Of a stretch of DNA of 64,000 nucleotides, positions 9,555 through 18,562 are shown one piece after another. The first letter of the stretch is position 1. Every line of letters starts with the position of its first letter. This DNA comes from Allobosea sp. WAO (GTDB lineage Bacteria > Pseudomonadota > Alphaproteobacteria > Rhizobiales > Beijerinckiaceae), in the NCBI RefSeq assembly GCF_001509835.1, contig NZ_JXTJ01000008.1, forward strand, positions 620,001 to 684,000, given 5' to 3'. The translations under genes and the position numbers were made by a program. The notes under the pieces were generated by a model that had not been told where the DNA came from, made no database searches, and worked only from the letters and a program-made list of their open reading frames with translations.

Positions 9555-10454
9555 ATGCCCATCCGTATCGGCGCCAACCCCATCGGCTGGTCGAATGACG
9601 ATCTCCAGGAGGTCGGCGGTGCGACGCCGCTCGAGACCTGCCTGGCCGAGGCCCGGGAGGCCGGCTTCGTCGGCATGGAACTCGGCCACAAGTTTCCGCG
9701 CGAGCCGAAGGCGCTGAAGGCTGCGCTCGCGCCCTTCGGCATGGCCTGCATTTCCGGCTGGTACTCGGCGGAACTGCTGAAGCGCGACGCGGACGAGGAG
9801 ATGAAGCATCTGCGCCCGCATCTCGACCTGCTCAAGGCGATGGGCTCGAATGTGCTGGTCTTCGCCGAGACCTCGAACGCGATCCATGGCGACCGCAGCA
9901 AGCCCTTGTCGCAGCGGCCGGTGATGGCGCCCGGCGATTGGGCGCAGTTCGGCAGGCGGATCACCGAGGTTGCCGAGCGCACGCTCGCCGAGGGCATCAG
10001 GCTGGTCTACCACCACCATATGGGCACGATCGTCGAGAGCGAGGCCGATATCGACGCCTTCATGGCGGCGACCGGCGAGGCAGCCCATCTGCTGCTCGAC
10101 ACCGGCCATGCCACCTGGGGCGGGGCCGACCCCGTCAGGCTCGCCCGGCGCTATCGCGCACGCATCAGCCATGTTCATGCCAAGGATGTGCGCAAGGCTA
10201 TGATGGAGCAGGCGAGGGCGGAAGACTGGAGCTTCCTCGACGCGATCCTCGGCAAGGGCGTCGATCTCGGCGTCTACACCGTGCCGGGTGACGGCATGGT
10301 CGACTACTCCGCAGTGTTCAAGGCGCTTCCCGGCTATTCCGGCTGGGTCGTCGTCGAGGCCGAGCAGGACCCCGAAAAGGCCCATCCATTGACCTACGCC
10401 AAGAAGGGCGTCGCCCATCTCGAGGCGAGCCTGAAGGAGGCCGGGCTCGTTTGA
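9555..10454 (+). CDS. iolE: Inosose dehydratase
   Basis: The protein has 299 residues from the ATG at 9555, chosen because AGAAGGA lies upstream and the conserved start MPIRIGANPIGWSND follows. It is a xylose-isomerase-like TIM barrel. Probable metal ligands sit in VYHHHMGTIVE, LLDTGHATWGG and HVHAKD. It removes water from 2-keto-myo-inositol to give 3D-(3,5/4)-trihydroxycyclohexane-1,2-dione, the substrate of IolD encoded just upstream. IolB follows after 13 nt. The family assignment and pathway position agree fully. Confidence 0.95.
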   Translation: MPIRIGANPIGWSNDDLQEVGGATPLETCLAEAREAGFVGMELGHKFPREPKALKAALAPFGMACISGWYSAELLKRDADEEMKHLRPHLDLLKAMGSNVLVFAETSNAIHGDRSKPLSQRPVMAPGDWAQFGRRITEVAERTLAEGIRLVYHHHMGTIVESEADIDAFMAATGEAAHLLLDTGHATWGGADPVRLARRYRARISHVHAKDVRKAMMEQARAEDWSFLDAILGKGVDLGVYTVPGDGMVDYSAVFKALPGYSGWVVVEAEQDPEKAHPLTYAKKGVAHLEASLKEAGLV

Positions 10455-10467
10455 GCCCGGGATCGCC

Positions 10468-11271
10468 ATGTCGAAGCTGCTGGTGAAACCTCGTGCGCCC
10501 GATGCCGAGGGCTGTGTCCACGAGATCACGCCGGAATCGGCGGGCTGGGGTCATGTCGGCTTCGCTGTCCACCGCCTTGCCGACGGCCAGACCCTGTCGC
10601 GCGAGACCGGCGACCGCGAGCATTGCCTCGTCCTGCTCTCGGGCAAGGTCGCGGCCCGTGCCGATGGCCAGGATTTCGGCGTGATCGGCGGCCGCGCCTC
10701 TCCTTTCGAACCCGATCCCTGGTCGCTCTATGTGCCTGCCGGCTCTGCCTGGAGCGTCGCCGCGCGGGGGCCGTGCGAGCTCGCCGTCTGTTCGGCGCCG
10801 GGGATCGTCGGGCAGCGCCCGCCGCGCCTGATCGCGCCCGCCGATGTCGGCTGTTTGACGCGCGGGCAGGGCAGCAATGTCCGCCATGTCCGCAACATCC
10901 TCCCCGAAACCGAAGCCGCCGACGGGTTGCTGGTCGTCGAGGTGATCACCCCGGCCGGCAACTGGTCGAGCTATCCGCCGCACAAGCATGACCAGGACCG
11001 CTTGCCCGACGAATCGCAGCTGGAGGAGACCTATTATCACCGGCTGAACCCGCCGCAGGGTTTCGGCTTCCAGCGCGTCTACACGGATGACCGCTCGCTC
11101 GACGAGACCATGAGCTTCGAGAATGGCGACGTCGTCCTGGTGCCGAAGGGTTACCACCCGGTCGGCGCGCCGCATGGCTACGATCTCTATTATCTCAACG
11201 TGATGGCCGGGCCGAAGCGGATCTGGAAATTCGCCAATGACCCGGCGCACGACTGGCTGATGTCGCGCTAG
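10468..11271 (+). CDS. iolB: 5-deoxy-glucuronate isomerase
   Basis: A 267-residue bicupin protein of the KduI/IolB family. The cupin metal site is visible in SYPPHKHDQD, and in the later stretch with the GDVVLVPKGYHPV turn. It converts 5-deoxy-glucuronate, the product of IolD, to 5-dehydro-2-deoxy-gluconate, the substrate of IolC. It is the last gene of the iolCDEB operon; the malonate semialdehyde dehydrogenase gene (iolA) that would finish the pathway is not in this window. The downstream intergenic region carries a palindromic repeat instead of a classical terminator. Confidence 0.95.
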   Translation: MSKLLVKPRAPDAEGCVHEITPESAGWGHVGFAVHRLADGQTLSRETGDREHCLVLLSGKVAARADGQDFGVIGGRASPFEPDPWSLYVPAGSAWSVAARGPCELAVCSAPGIVGQRPPRLIAPADVGCLTRGQGSNVRHVRNILPETEAADGLLVVEVITPAGNWSSYPPHKHDQDRLPDESQLEETYYHRLNPPQGFGFQRVYTDDRSLDETMSFENGDVVLVPKGYHPVGAPHGYDLYYLNVMAGPKRIWKFANDPAHDWLMSR

Positions 11272-11324
11272 GCGCGGCGGGCTATCGGCTGCTTGCGCGG
11301 GCGGCTCTTTCCGAAGAATACCAA

Positions 11325-11420
11325 CGTCATCCCGGGCTTGTCCCGGAATCTATCCTAGGCCGCCGGAGCCTTACAATGGATCCCGGAGCTGCGCGGCTGC
11401 GCTCCCGGTCCAGGGCGACG
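11325..11420. repeat. Palindromic intergenic repeat of the GTCATCCCGGG type
   Basis: The stretch opens CGTCATCCCGGGCTTGTCC and forms a first hairpin (CCGGG cttgt CCCGG). A second follows around GGATCCCGGAGC and GCTCCCGGTCC, closing with GGGCGACG, so the ends are an imperfect inverted repeat. A related copy lies at 60321-60427. It separates the convergent iolB and XRE regulator genes and may act as transcript terminator. The rest of 11272-11522 shows no gene. Confidence 0.6.
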
Positions 11421-11522
11421 GGAGGAAGGCCGCAAGCCTGAATCAAAATCTATAAAAGACGCTTTAGGTATTTGATCTCGAAGGGTCTTTTTACTTCCGC
11501 TGCCCGCGGTTTAAAGCCTGCC

Positions 11523-12170
11523 TCAGAGATCGACAAGCACCCAGAGCACGACGGCGTCTGTCGGTCCCGACGAGGTCCAGGTGTGCTCGGTGCTCGCGTC
11601 GTAATAGACCGAATCGCCCTTGTTGAGTTCGAGCGGCTCGTAGAGCGCGCTGTGCACGATCAGCGTGCCTTCCAGCACCATCACGAAGATCTCGGCCTCC
11701 GACTTGGCCCAGGCCGGATAGTCCTCGGGCGAGCGGGCCGTCACCGTGGTCAGGATCGGCGTCGCGCGCTTGTTCTTGAGATCGGCGCAGAGCAGCATGT
11801 TGTTGCAGGTCACCGTCGTATGGCGGCTTCCGGCTCCGGCCCGCGTCACGCTGCGCCGGCCCCGGAAGGCGCCAGGATCATTGTCCTGGTCGTTGAGCAG
11901 GGAGACCAGCTCGATGCCGAGCCCCTGGGCGATCCGCTGCATCGTCGAGATGGTCGGCGAAAGTTCGTTGCGCTCGATCTTCGAGAAGGCCGAGGACGAC
12001 ACGCCGGTCAGCCGGCTCGCATCTTGCAAGGTCAGCCCGCGGCGCTTGCGTACCTTCAATAGGCGCGCGCCGATGTCGAGATGGCCCCGCGCGTCCTCGG
12101 AATCGTGATCGACGGGGCGGCCTGCGCCGCGGGCCGTGTCGTCCCGGTCGAGCGACGAGATTTCCGGCAT
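11523..12170 (-). CDS. XRE family transcriptional regulator with C-terminal cupin domain
   Basis: The protein has 215 residues from the ATG at 12170, which is preceded by AAGGAGATCAGG; a longer frame to 12236 has no ribosome site. Residues about 30-85 form a lambda-repressor-like helix-turn-helix (LTLQDASRLTGVSSSAFSKIE core). The last 85 residues are a small-molecule-binding cupin. Such proteins usually control the adjacent catabolic operon in response to an amino acid, amine or related ligand. It is divergent from the DapA-like/ABC importer operon, with a 262-nt shared promoter region, and is the obvious candidate regulator for it. Confidence 0.88.
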   Translation of the reverse strand: MPEISSLDRDDTARGAGRPVDHDSEDARGHLDIGARLLKVRKRRGLTLQDASRLTGVSSSAFSKIERNELSPTISTMQRIAQGLGIELVSLLNDQDNDPGAFRGRRSVTRAGAGSRHTTVTCNNMLLCADLKNKRATPILTTVTARSPEDYPAWAKSEAEIFVMVLEGTLIVHSALYEPLELNKGDSVYYDASTEHTWTSSGPTDAVVLWVLVDL

Positions 12171-12266
12171 CCTGATCTCCTTGGCGCAGCCGCGAGGCGC
12201 AAAGCCTCTCGCCCAGACTCTCATAGCGGGCAGCATAGGGCATGGAAAGCGCCTGATCCATAATGC

Positions 12267-12311
12267 TCCACAAAATGTCGTATAGTGGATTTTTGTATCT
12301 TAGTATTGACA
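12267..12311. promoter_or_regulatory. Divergent promoter/operator region of the amino-acid-type operon
   Basis: In this AT-richer stretch of the 12171-12432 gap, TCCAC (12267-12271) and GTGGA (12285-12289) form a short inverted repeat with 13 nt between. TTGACA, an ideal -35 hexamer for rightward transcription, lies at 12306-12311, but no good -10 is found at the right distance. Position suggests an XRE regulator target; the evidence is weak. Confidence 0.3.
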
Positions 12312-12432
12312 TCGGTCGAATGGTGGATGAGCGTTGGCTTGGCTGACGAGCCGGCAAACCGCTGCGCGAAGCTCCGTCCAAGAGCGCGCGCCGGCTTGAA
12401 TCCGGTTGTCAGCTAGACAAGGGAAACGCTTG

Positions 12433-13332
12433 ATGACGCTCACGAAAGACCAGTTGAACGGCCTCTATACGGCCATCGTCACGCCGCTCGCCGAGGACGG
12501 GTCTGTCGACGTCAAGGGCCTGCAGAAGCTGGTGCGCTTCCAGCTCGACGCCGGCGCGGCGGGCATCGTGCCGATCGGCGGCACGGGCGAGTATCCCGCC
12601 TTCTCGCGCGACGAGCGCCGCACCATCGTCGCGACCTGCGTCGAGGCTGCCGACGGCAAGCCGGTCATCCCGGGCGTGCTTTCGACCGGCTTCGAGGACG
12701 CGCTGGAAGCCGGCCGCGACTTCGCTGCAGTGGGCGCCGCCGCGGTGATGACGGTCACGCCCTATTATGCCCCTGGCACCCAGGATGGCATGCGCGCCTA
12801 TTTCCGGCGCTACCGGGACTCGCTCGACCTGCCGGTGATGCTCTACCAGATCCCGCGCCGCACCACGGTCGCCGCTTTCGCCGACACGGTCCAGGCCATG
12901 GCCGAGGACGGCTCGATCATCGGCATGAAGTACTCGTCCTATGACATGCCGGACTATATCCGCACGGTGAAATACGCCGGCGACAAGATCGCGATCCTCA
13001 GCGGCGAGGAGCCCCTGTTCGCGACCCATGTCGCACTCGGCGCCCGCGGCGGCGTGCTGGCCTCGGCGACGATCTATCCGAAGATCTGGATCGAGATCTT
13101 CGAACTCGCCAAGCAGGGCAAGCTGAACGAGGCGCTGAAGCTGCAGGACAAGATCGATCCGGTCATCGATTCGATCTATGTCGAGACCAATCCCGGCCCG
13201 CTGAAGCGCTATATGGCGCTTGCCGGCATGCCGGTCGGCGGTGTCCGCCTGCCGCTGCAGGGCCCGAGCGCCGAGACGATCGCCAAGCTCGAGACCGCCG
13301 CCAAACAGGCGAAATCGGTCAGCCTCGCCTGA
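12433..13332 (+). CDS. DapA/NAL-family lyase or deaminase (dihydrodipicolinate synthase family)
   Basis: The protein has 299 residues from the ATG at 12433. A class I aldolase TIM barrel is supported by PIGGTGEYPAF near residues 47-57, Tyr138 in MLYQIPRRTT and the Schiff-base Lys166 in IIGMKYSSYD. It does not look like the biosynthetic DapA enzyme because it heads a catabolic operon under an XRE-cupin regulator. The neighbouring DadA-like oxidase and imine reductase recall hydroxyproline catabolism, where a DapA-family enzyme deaminates pyrroline-hydroxycarboxylate, or sugar-acid dehydratases such as KdgD. Family is certain, substrate not. Confidence 0.85.
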   Translation: MTLTKDQLNGLYTAIVTPLAEDGSVDVKGLQKLVRFQLDAGAAGIVPIGGTGEYPAFSRDERRTIVATCVEAADGKPVIPGVLSTGFEDALEAGRDFAAVGAAAVMTVTPYYAPGTQDGMRAYFRRYRDSLDLPVMLYQIPRRTTVAAFADTVQAMAEDGSIIGMKYSSYDMPDYIRTVKYAGDKIAILSGEEPLFATHVALGARGGVLASATIYPKIWIEIFELAKQGKLNEALKLQDKIDPVIDSIYVETNPGPLKRYMALAGMPVGGVRLPLQGPSAETIAKLETAAKQAKSVSLA

Positions 13333-13349
13333 ACGAAGGGAACCGCATC

Positions 13350-14777
13350 GTGCTCGATCGGCTGCGCGATATCGTTGGCGACAAGGGGCTCATCGCCGAT
13401 CCCGGCGAGATGGCCCCCTGGCTGACCGATTGGCGTGAGAGACGTCAGGGCAAGGCGCTCTGCGTCGTTGCCCCGGCCTCCACCGCCGAGGTCGCTGCCG
13501 TGATGCGGCTCTGCTCCGAGGAAGGCCAGCCGGTCTTCCCGGTTGGCGGCAATACTGGCCTGTGCTTCGGCGCAGTGCCGGAGAGCGGCCGCACCGAAAA
13601 GCCCGGAATTGTCCTGTCGCTGCGCCGGATGAACAAGATCCGCGCCATCGACCGGGCTGGCAATGTCGCGACAGTCGATGCCGGTGTGGTGCTCGGCGAC
13701 CTGCACACAGCGGCGGCGGATGCGGGGCGCCAGTTCCCGCTGCATCTCGGCAGCGAGGGCAGCGCCCAGATTGGCGGATTGATCTCGACCAATGCCGGAG
13801 GGACGGGCGTCGTCCGCTACGGGCCGATGCGCGATCTCGTCGCTGGGCTGGAGGTCGTCCTCGCCGATGGCCGCGTGCTCGATGATCTCGCGGCCCTGCG
13901 CAAGGACAATACCGGCTACATGCTGCGGCACCTGTTCATCGGCGCCGAAGGAACGCTCGGCATCATCACCGGCGCGGCGCTACGGCTGCACCCGCAGACC
14001 CCGAACACCGCCCATGCCTGGGTCTCGGTGGCCGATCCATCTGCTGCGGTCGCTCTGCTCGCCGCCATGCAGGATCGGGCCGGCAGCGCGATCCAGGCCT
14101 TCGAATTGGTTTCCGCCTCGCAGTTCGAGCTTGTGGTTCGCCATGTCGAGCGCATCCGCATTCCCTTCGACGCTATTCCTGCCTGGTCGGTGCTGATCGA
14201 GCTTGGCAGCGAGGACGGCTCGACGGGCCTTAGCGCCATTCTCGAAGAGGTCCTCGGCGATGCCCTTGAGAAGGGCACGGTGGTGGATGCTGTCGTCGCC
14301 GCCTCGCAGCAGCAGGCCGACGAGTTCTGGCATGTCCGGCACTCGGTCTCCGAGGCCAACAAGAAGGAGGGCATCGGCGTCGTCCACGACGTCGCGGTGC
14401 GGACCTCCGATGTCGCGGCCTTCATCGCGGCCGCCGATGTGGTCGCCGCCGCGCGCTATCCGCAGGCCGCGACCCAGGTGGTCTGCCATCTTGGCGACGG
14501 CAATGTGCATTACATCCTGATGTTCCAGCACGCTTTCTGGGCAAGCCTGCCGGACACGGAGGCCTTCGCGCTCGAAGTCGAGCAGGCGGTGCATGACGTG
14601 GCGGCGCGCTTCCGCGGCACCTTCAGCGCCGAGCACGGCGTCGGCCGCAAGCTGACCGAGGAGCTCGAACGTCTGGCCGACCCGCTGCGCTACGAGCTGA
14701 TGGGCAAGGTCAAGGCGCTGTTTGACCCGCATGAGCTGATGAATCCCGGTGTCCTCCTTCCGGCCAAGGCCGGGTGA
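13350..14777 (+). CDS. FAD-binding 2-hydroxyacid dehydrogenase (D-2-hydroxyglutarate/D-lactate dehydrogenase type)
   Basis: The protein has 475 residues from a GTG start at 13350, 17 nt after the DapA-like gene and with AAGGGAA upstream. The FAD-binding PCMH domain has PVGGNTGLCFGA at about residues 64-75 and GSEGSAQIGGLISTNAGG further on. The C-terminal FAD-oxidase domain has HLGDGNVHY and ends with the family motif AEHGVGRKLTEE. Family members oxidise D-2-hydroxy acids with FAD and pass electrons to the respiratory chain. In this operon it may oxidise a D-hydroxyacid intermediate; the actual substrate is unknown. Confidence 0.88.
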   Translation: MLDRLRDIVGDKGLIADPGEMAPWLTDWRERRQGKALCVVAPASTAEVAAVMRLCSEEGQPVFPVGGNTGLCFGAVPESGRTEKPGIVLSLRRMNKIRAIDRAGNVATVDAGVVLGDLHTAAADAGRQFPLHLGSEGSAQIGGLISTNAGGTGVVRYGPMRDLVAGLEVVLADGRVLDDLAALRKDNTGYMLRHLFIGAEGTLGIITGAALRLHPQTPNTAHAWVSVADPSAAVALLAAMQDRAGSAIQAFELVSASQFELVVRHVERIRIPFDAIPAWSVLIELGSEDGSTGLSAILEEVLGDALEKGTVVDAVVAASQQQADEFWHVRHSVSEANKKEGIGVVHDVAVRTSDVAAFIAAADVVAAARYPQAATQVVCHLGDGNVHYILMFQHAFWASLPDTEAFALEVEQAVHDVAARFRGTFSAEHGVGRKLTEELERLADPLRYELMGKVKALFDPHELMNPGVLLPAKAG

Positions 14778-14895
14778 GGGCGCTGCAAGAAAATCCGCCA
14801 GCGCTTCCCTGGAGGCGCGGGACGGCCTACCCGCCGACACAAGCGGTATCGCGCTCCATCGACCATGGAGCATGTTTTCAATCGGGAGAGACGAC

Positions 14896-15744
14896 ATGAC
14901 GACACGCAGGGATCTCGCCGGGCTGCTCGGCGCCGGCGCGGTTGCGGCAACGGCGCTGACACTGGCTTCGAAGGAAGCCAGTGCGCAGGCGGCCACGACC
15001 AATACCCTCGAGCGCATCCTCAGCTCGAAGAAGCTCCGGATGGGCGCCGTCGCCGCCGGCCAGCCCTGGACCTTCAAGGACCGGGCGACCGGCAAATGGG
15101 GCGGGCAGTTCGTCGATATCGGCACGGCGCTCGCTGCCGACATGGATGTGCAGCTCGAGATCGTCGAGACGACCTGGGGCAACGCTGTGCTGGATATCCA
15201 GTCCGACAAGATTGACATCATGTTCGGCATGAACCTGACGCCGAAGCGCGCTCTGGTGGTCGACTACACCTCCACGGTCTATGACAGCGCGCTCGTCGTC
15301 ATCGCCCGTCCCGGCTTCGAGCCGAAGACCTGGGCCGAGCTCAACGATCCCAAGATCAAGATCTCGGTCGATGTCGGCTCGGCGCATGACCATGTCGCCG
15401 CCCGGCTCTGCCCGAAGGCGCAGATCGTGCGCTTCAAGTCGCTGGAGGAGGCGACTCTTGCGCTCCGCAGCGGCCGAGTCGACGCCCAGAGCATCTTCTG
15501 GATGGGCGGCGTGCGCGCCGTGAAGCGCGACCCCGGGCTCGGCAAGGTCGTGGTGCCGCAGCCGATGTTCGGCTCTACCTCGAACGCCATCGTGCGCCGC
15601 GAGACCGACAAGACCTGGCGCGATTTCGCCTCGGCCTGGATCACCTATTCGCGCGGGCTCGGCCTGATCCGCGAGGCGGTGGTGAACAGCCTGGCTCAGG
15701 TCGATCTGACGATGGACGACATCCCGCCGGGCGTCACCTTCTGA
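14896..15744 (+). CDS. Polar amino acid ABC transporter, periplasmic binding protein
   Basis: The protein has 282 residues from the ATG at 14896, which has GGGAGAG upstream. It begins with a signal peptide containing a twin arginine (TTRRDLAGLLGAGA) and ending EASAQA. The mature part is a family 3 binding protein: LRMGAVAAGQPWTFKD, FVDIGTALAADM and the MFGMNLTPKRALVVDYT hinge region. It captures an amino acid or related small anion in the periplasm for the permease and ATPase encoded next. A strong stem-loop lies 9 nt past its stop codon and may stabilise its mRNA. Confidence 0.9.
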   Translation: MTTRRDLAGLLGAGAVAATALTLASKEASAQAATTNTLERILSSKKLRMGAVAAGQPWTFKDRATGKWGGQFVDIGTALAADMDVQLEIVETTWGNAVLDIQSDKIDIMFGMNLTPKRALVVDYTSTVYDSALVVIARPGFEPKTWAELNDPKIKISVDVGSAHDHVAARLCPKAQIVRFKSLEEATLALRSGRVDAQSIFWMGGVRAVKRDPGLGKVVVPQPMFGSTSNAIVRRETDKTWRDFASAWITYSRGLGLIREAVVNSLAQVDLTMDDIPPGVTF

Positions 15745-15753
15745 TCATGATGC

Positions 15754-15782
15754 AAGGTCTCCGGCTTCGTGCCGGAGACCTT
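15754..15782 (+). repeat. 12-bp perfect stem-loop after the binding-protein gene
   Basis: AAGGTCTCCGGC (15754-15765) and GCCGGAGACCTT (15771-15782) pair perfectly around a TTCGT loop. No T-run follows directly and the permease gene continues downstream, so it is more likely an mRNA stabiliser or partial terminator that raises binding-protein expression over the membrane components, as known for other binding-protein operons. Confidence 0.65.
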
Positions 15783-15841
15783 CATCCAATTCCAATGGTT
15801 CCAGCGGCCTGGTCGCCGGGCGGGCTCCCGAGAGGACAAGC

Positions 15842-16504
15842 ATGTATACGTGGCGCTTCGATGCCGTCTGGGGCTATCGCGAGCTGTTTCTGACCGGTAC
15901 CGCGGTCACGATCGGTCTCACCATCGCAGTCGTCGTCCTCGGCCTTTTGATAGGCCTGGTCGCAGGCCTGGGCCAATTGTCGCGCTCGCCTGTCCTGCGC
16001 TGGCTCTCGTGGCTTTATATCGAGATGTTCCGGCTGACGCCGCTGCTCGTGCTGCTACTCTGGTTCTACTACGCCCTGCCGATGCTGACGGGCATCAAGA
16101 TCGATGCGCTCACCGCGGCGGTCGTGACGCTCTCGCTCTATGGCGGCTCGTTCTATGCCGAGGTCATTCGTGGCGGCATCGTCTCGATCGAGACCGGGCA
16201 GAGCGAGGCCGGGCTGGCGCTCGGCATGACGCCCGGCAAGGTGATGCGCCGCATCGTGCTGCCGCAGGCGATCAAGCGGATGATCCCGCCGCTGATGAAC
16301 CAGTCGATCATCCAGTTCAAGAACACTTCGCTGGTCTCGGTGCTGGCGGTGCCGGATCTGCTCTATCAGGGCCAGATCGTCGCCATGGACACCTATCGCG
16401 CCCTCGAGGTCTATACCGTGATCGCGGCGATCTACTTCGTCGTCCTGCTGCCGGCGACCGTGATCGTCAAGCGCGCCGAGCGGCGCCTGTCGCAGAGCAA
16501 TTGA
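15842..16504 (+). CDS. Polar amino acid ABC transporter permease
   Basis: The protein has 220 residues and several hydrophobic spans ([20 protein letters not shown] at 20-39 is the first). It belongs to the His/Glu/Gln/opine family of permeases. The EAA loop contacting the ATPase is seen as [20 protein letters not shown] at about 121-140. Only one permease gene is present, so a homodimer is expected. It stands between the binding-protein and ATPase genes of the same importer, with the ATPase 7 nt downstream. Confidence 0.92.
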   Translation: MYTWRFDAVWGYRELFLTGTAVTIGLTIAVVVLGLLIGLVAGLGQLSRSPVLRWLSWLYIEMFRLTPLLVLLLWFYYALPMLTGIKIDALTAAVVTLSLYGGSFYAEVIRGGIVSIETGQSEAGLALGMTPGKVMRRIVLPQAIKRMIPPLMNQSIIQFKNTSLVSVLAVPDLLYQGQIVAMDTYRALEVYTVIAAIYFVVLLPATVIVKRAERRLSQSN

Positions 16505-16511
16505 GGCAGAG

Positions 16512-17276
16512 ATGACCACCAGCAAGATCGAAATCTCGGGCCTGCGCAAACAGTTCGGCGACCTCGTCGTCCTGCGTGACATCAACCTCAAGGTGGAAGC
16601 CGGCGCGGTCATCGCGCTGATCGGGCCTTCGGGCTCCGGCAAGTCCACCTTGCTGCGCTGCATGAACCTGCTCGTCGTCCCGGAAGGCGGGCGCATCCGC
16701 ATCGGCGACGACGCCTTCGCCTTCGATGGCGGTGCCAAACTGCCGGGTGTGCGGGAACAGGCCCGGTTCCGCTCCAACACCGGCATGGTGTTCCAGCACT
16801 TCAACCTGTTCCCGCACATGACGGTGCTCCAGAACGTCATGGAGGGGCCGCGCTCGGTGAAGAACATGCCGAAGGCGGAGGCCGAGGCGCTGGCGCGGCG
16901 GCTGCTCGACAAGGTCGGCCTGAGCGATAAGGTCGACGTCTTCCCGAACAAGCTCTCCGGCGGCCAGAAGCAGCGCGTCGCAATCGCCCGCGCGCTCGCC
17001 ATGGAACCCTCCGTCATGCTCTTCGACGAGGCGACATCGGCACTCGATCCCGAGCTGGTCGGCGAGGTTCTCGGCGTCATGCGCGCGCTTGCCGCCGAGG
17101 GCATGACGATGATCATCGTCACCCACGAGATCGGCTTCGCCCGCGAGGTCGCCGACCGCCTCGTCTTCATGCGCGACGGCGTGATCGTCGAGGAAGGGCC
17201 GGCGCGTGAGGTTATCGACAGCCCGAAGGAAGAGGCGACCCGCGCCTTCCTCAGCCATTTCCACAATCGCGGCTGA
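16512..17276 (+). CDS. Polar amino acid ABC transporter ATP-binding protein
   Basis: A 254-residue ABC ATPase of the GlnQ/HisP type. Walker A is GPSGSGKST at 38-46, the signature is [15 protein letters not shown], Walker B is [13 protein letters not shown] and the switch histidine is in [10 protein letters not shown]. It powers the importer formed by the two preceding genes. The insertion after the Walker A region ([15 protein letters not shown]) is common in this subfamily. It is followed by the DadA-like oxidase after 17 nt in the same operon. Confidence 0.95.
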   Translation: MTTSKIEISGLRKQFGDLVVLRDINLKVEAGAVIALIGPSGSGKSTLLRCMNLLVVPEGGRIRIGDDAFAFDGGAKLPGVREQARFRSNTGMVFQHFNLFPHMTVLQNVMEGPRSVKNMPKAEAEALARRLLDKVGLSDKVDVFPNKLSGGQKQRVAIARALAMEPSVMLFDEATSALDPELVGEVLGVMRALAAEGMTMIIVTHEIGFAREVADRLVFMRDGVIVEEGPAREVIDSPKEEATRAFLSHFHNRG

Positions 17277-17293
17277 GCCCTGAGGGCAGGACG

Positions 17294-18562
17294 ATGACGG
17301 CTTCTTCCGGCTCGCATGTCGCCGTCATCGGGGGCGGCATCGTCGGCCTCGCCGCGGCGCTGGAAATCCAGCGCTCCGGCCATCAGGTGACCCTGATCGA
17401 GCCCGGAGAGCCGGGCGGCCGGCAGGCGGCCTCCTATGGCAATGGCTGCTGGCTCAACCCGGGCGCGATCATGCCGATCTCGTTGCCCGGCCTTTGGTGC
17501 AAGGTGCCGGGCTTCCTGCTCGATCCGACCGGCCCCTTCGTCATCCGTTGGCGTGATCTGCCCGGTCTTGCCGGCTGGCTGTTCGATTTCGTGCTCGCCG
17601 GCCGCAACTGGGATCTGGTCGAGGCCTGTGCGCGCTCGCGTTTCGAGCTCTGCCGGACCGCGGTCGATGAGCATTACGCGCTCGCCGCGGAGGCCGGTGT
17701 CCCCGAGCTGATCCGCCGCGAAGGCCTGATGTTCGTCTATCCCGACCGCTCCGGCTTCCTGGCCGAGGAGCGCGTCTGGCGGATGCGGCGCGAATTCGGC
17801 GTCGCCTTCAGCGAGGTCGGGGAAGAGGAGCTGCGCCGGATACAGCCGGAGCTCGCACCGCGCTATCGTTTCGGTGCGCGGCTCGATGGCGGCGCCTATG
17901 TCGTCGACCCCGGCGCCTATTGCCGCGCGCTGGAGCAACTCCTCCTGCGTCGGGGCGGCAAGCGTATCGTCGCGCGCGCCACCGGCTTCGAATTCGTGGC
18001 CGGGCAGCTGAGCGCGGTGCGGACGGAGGCCGGACCCGTCTCCTGCGACAAGGCGGTGATCGCCGCCGGCATCGGCTCCCGCGAGCTGGCCCGGCAGGCA
18101 GGCGACCGCGTCAAGCTGATCTCCGAGCGCGGCTACCATGTCGTGCTGCAAGAGCCGGGCTTCGACATCCCTTGCGGCCTGATGCCGTCCGACGGCCTGA
18201 TGGCCGTGGTCGCGACACGTCAGGGGCTGAGGCTCGCCGGGCAGGTCGAACTCGCATCGGTCTCGGCCGCGCCGGACTGGCGCCGCACTGAGATCCTCCT
18301 CGGTTTCGCCCGCAAGATGTTCCCGCAGCTGAAGATCGACGAGGCCAGGCTCGACCGCTGGATGGGCCATCGTCCCTCGACGCCGGACGGTCTGCCCTGC
18401 ATCGGCGTCTCCACCGGCAGCCCCGATATCTTCCATTGCTTCGGGCATGCCCATACGGGATTGATCCAGGCGCCGACTTCGGCCCGCCTGGTTGCGGCGC
18501 TGCTCGACGGCCGTGCGCCGCCCTTCGACCCGGCGCCATTCTCGGCAGGAAGGTTTCGTTGA
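17294..18562 (+). CDS. FAD-dependent D-amino acid dehydrogenase-like oxidoreductase
   Basis: A 422-residue DAO-family flavoprotein. The dinucleotide-binding motif HVAVIGGGIVGLAAALEIQR starts at residue 8, and the second FAD contact is the late MGHRPSTPDGLPCIG, followed by the GHAHTGLIQAPTSARL segment of DadA-type enzymes. It would oxidise an amino acid to an imino acid, probably a D- or cyclic amino acid brought in by the adjacent importer. The next gene, overlapping by 1 nt, is an ornithine-cyclodeaminase-family enzyme of the type that can reduce cyclic imines. D-hydroxyproline dehydrogenase is one plausible identity; the substrate is not proved. Confidence 0.87.
   Translation: MTASSGSHVAVIGGGIVGLAAALEIQRSGHQVTLIEPGEPGGRQAASYGNGCWLNPGAIMPISLPGLWCKVPGFLLDPTGPFVIRWRDLPGLAGWLFDFVLAGRNWDLVEACARSRFELCRTAVDEHYALAAEAGVPELIRREGLMFVYPDRSGFLAEERVWRMRREFGVAFSEVGEEELRRIQPELAPRYRFGARLDGGAYVVDPGAYCRALEQLLLRRGGKRIVARATGFEFVAGQLSAVRTEAGPVSCDKAVIAAGIGSRELARQAGDRVKLISERGYHVVLQEPGFDIPCGLMPSDGLMAVVATRQGLRLAGQVELASVSAAPDWRRTEILLGFARKMFPQLKIDEARLDRWMGHRPSTPDGLPCIGVSTGSPDIFHCFGHAHTGLIQAPTSARLVAALLDGRAPPFDPAPFSAGRFR

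Noticed and set aside
16055..18454. 799-codon minus-strand open frame
   Set aside because: Antisense to three genes with clear motifs (permease, ATPase, DadA-like oxidase); no ribosome site and no recognisable domain.
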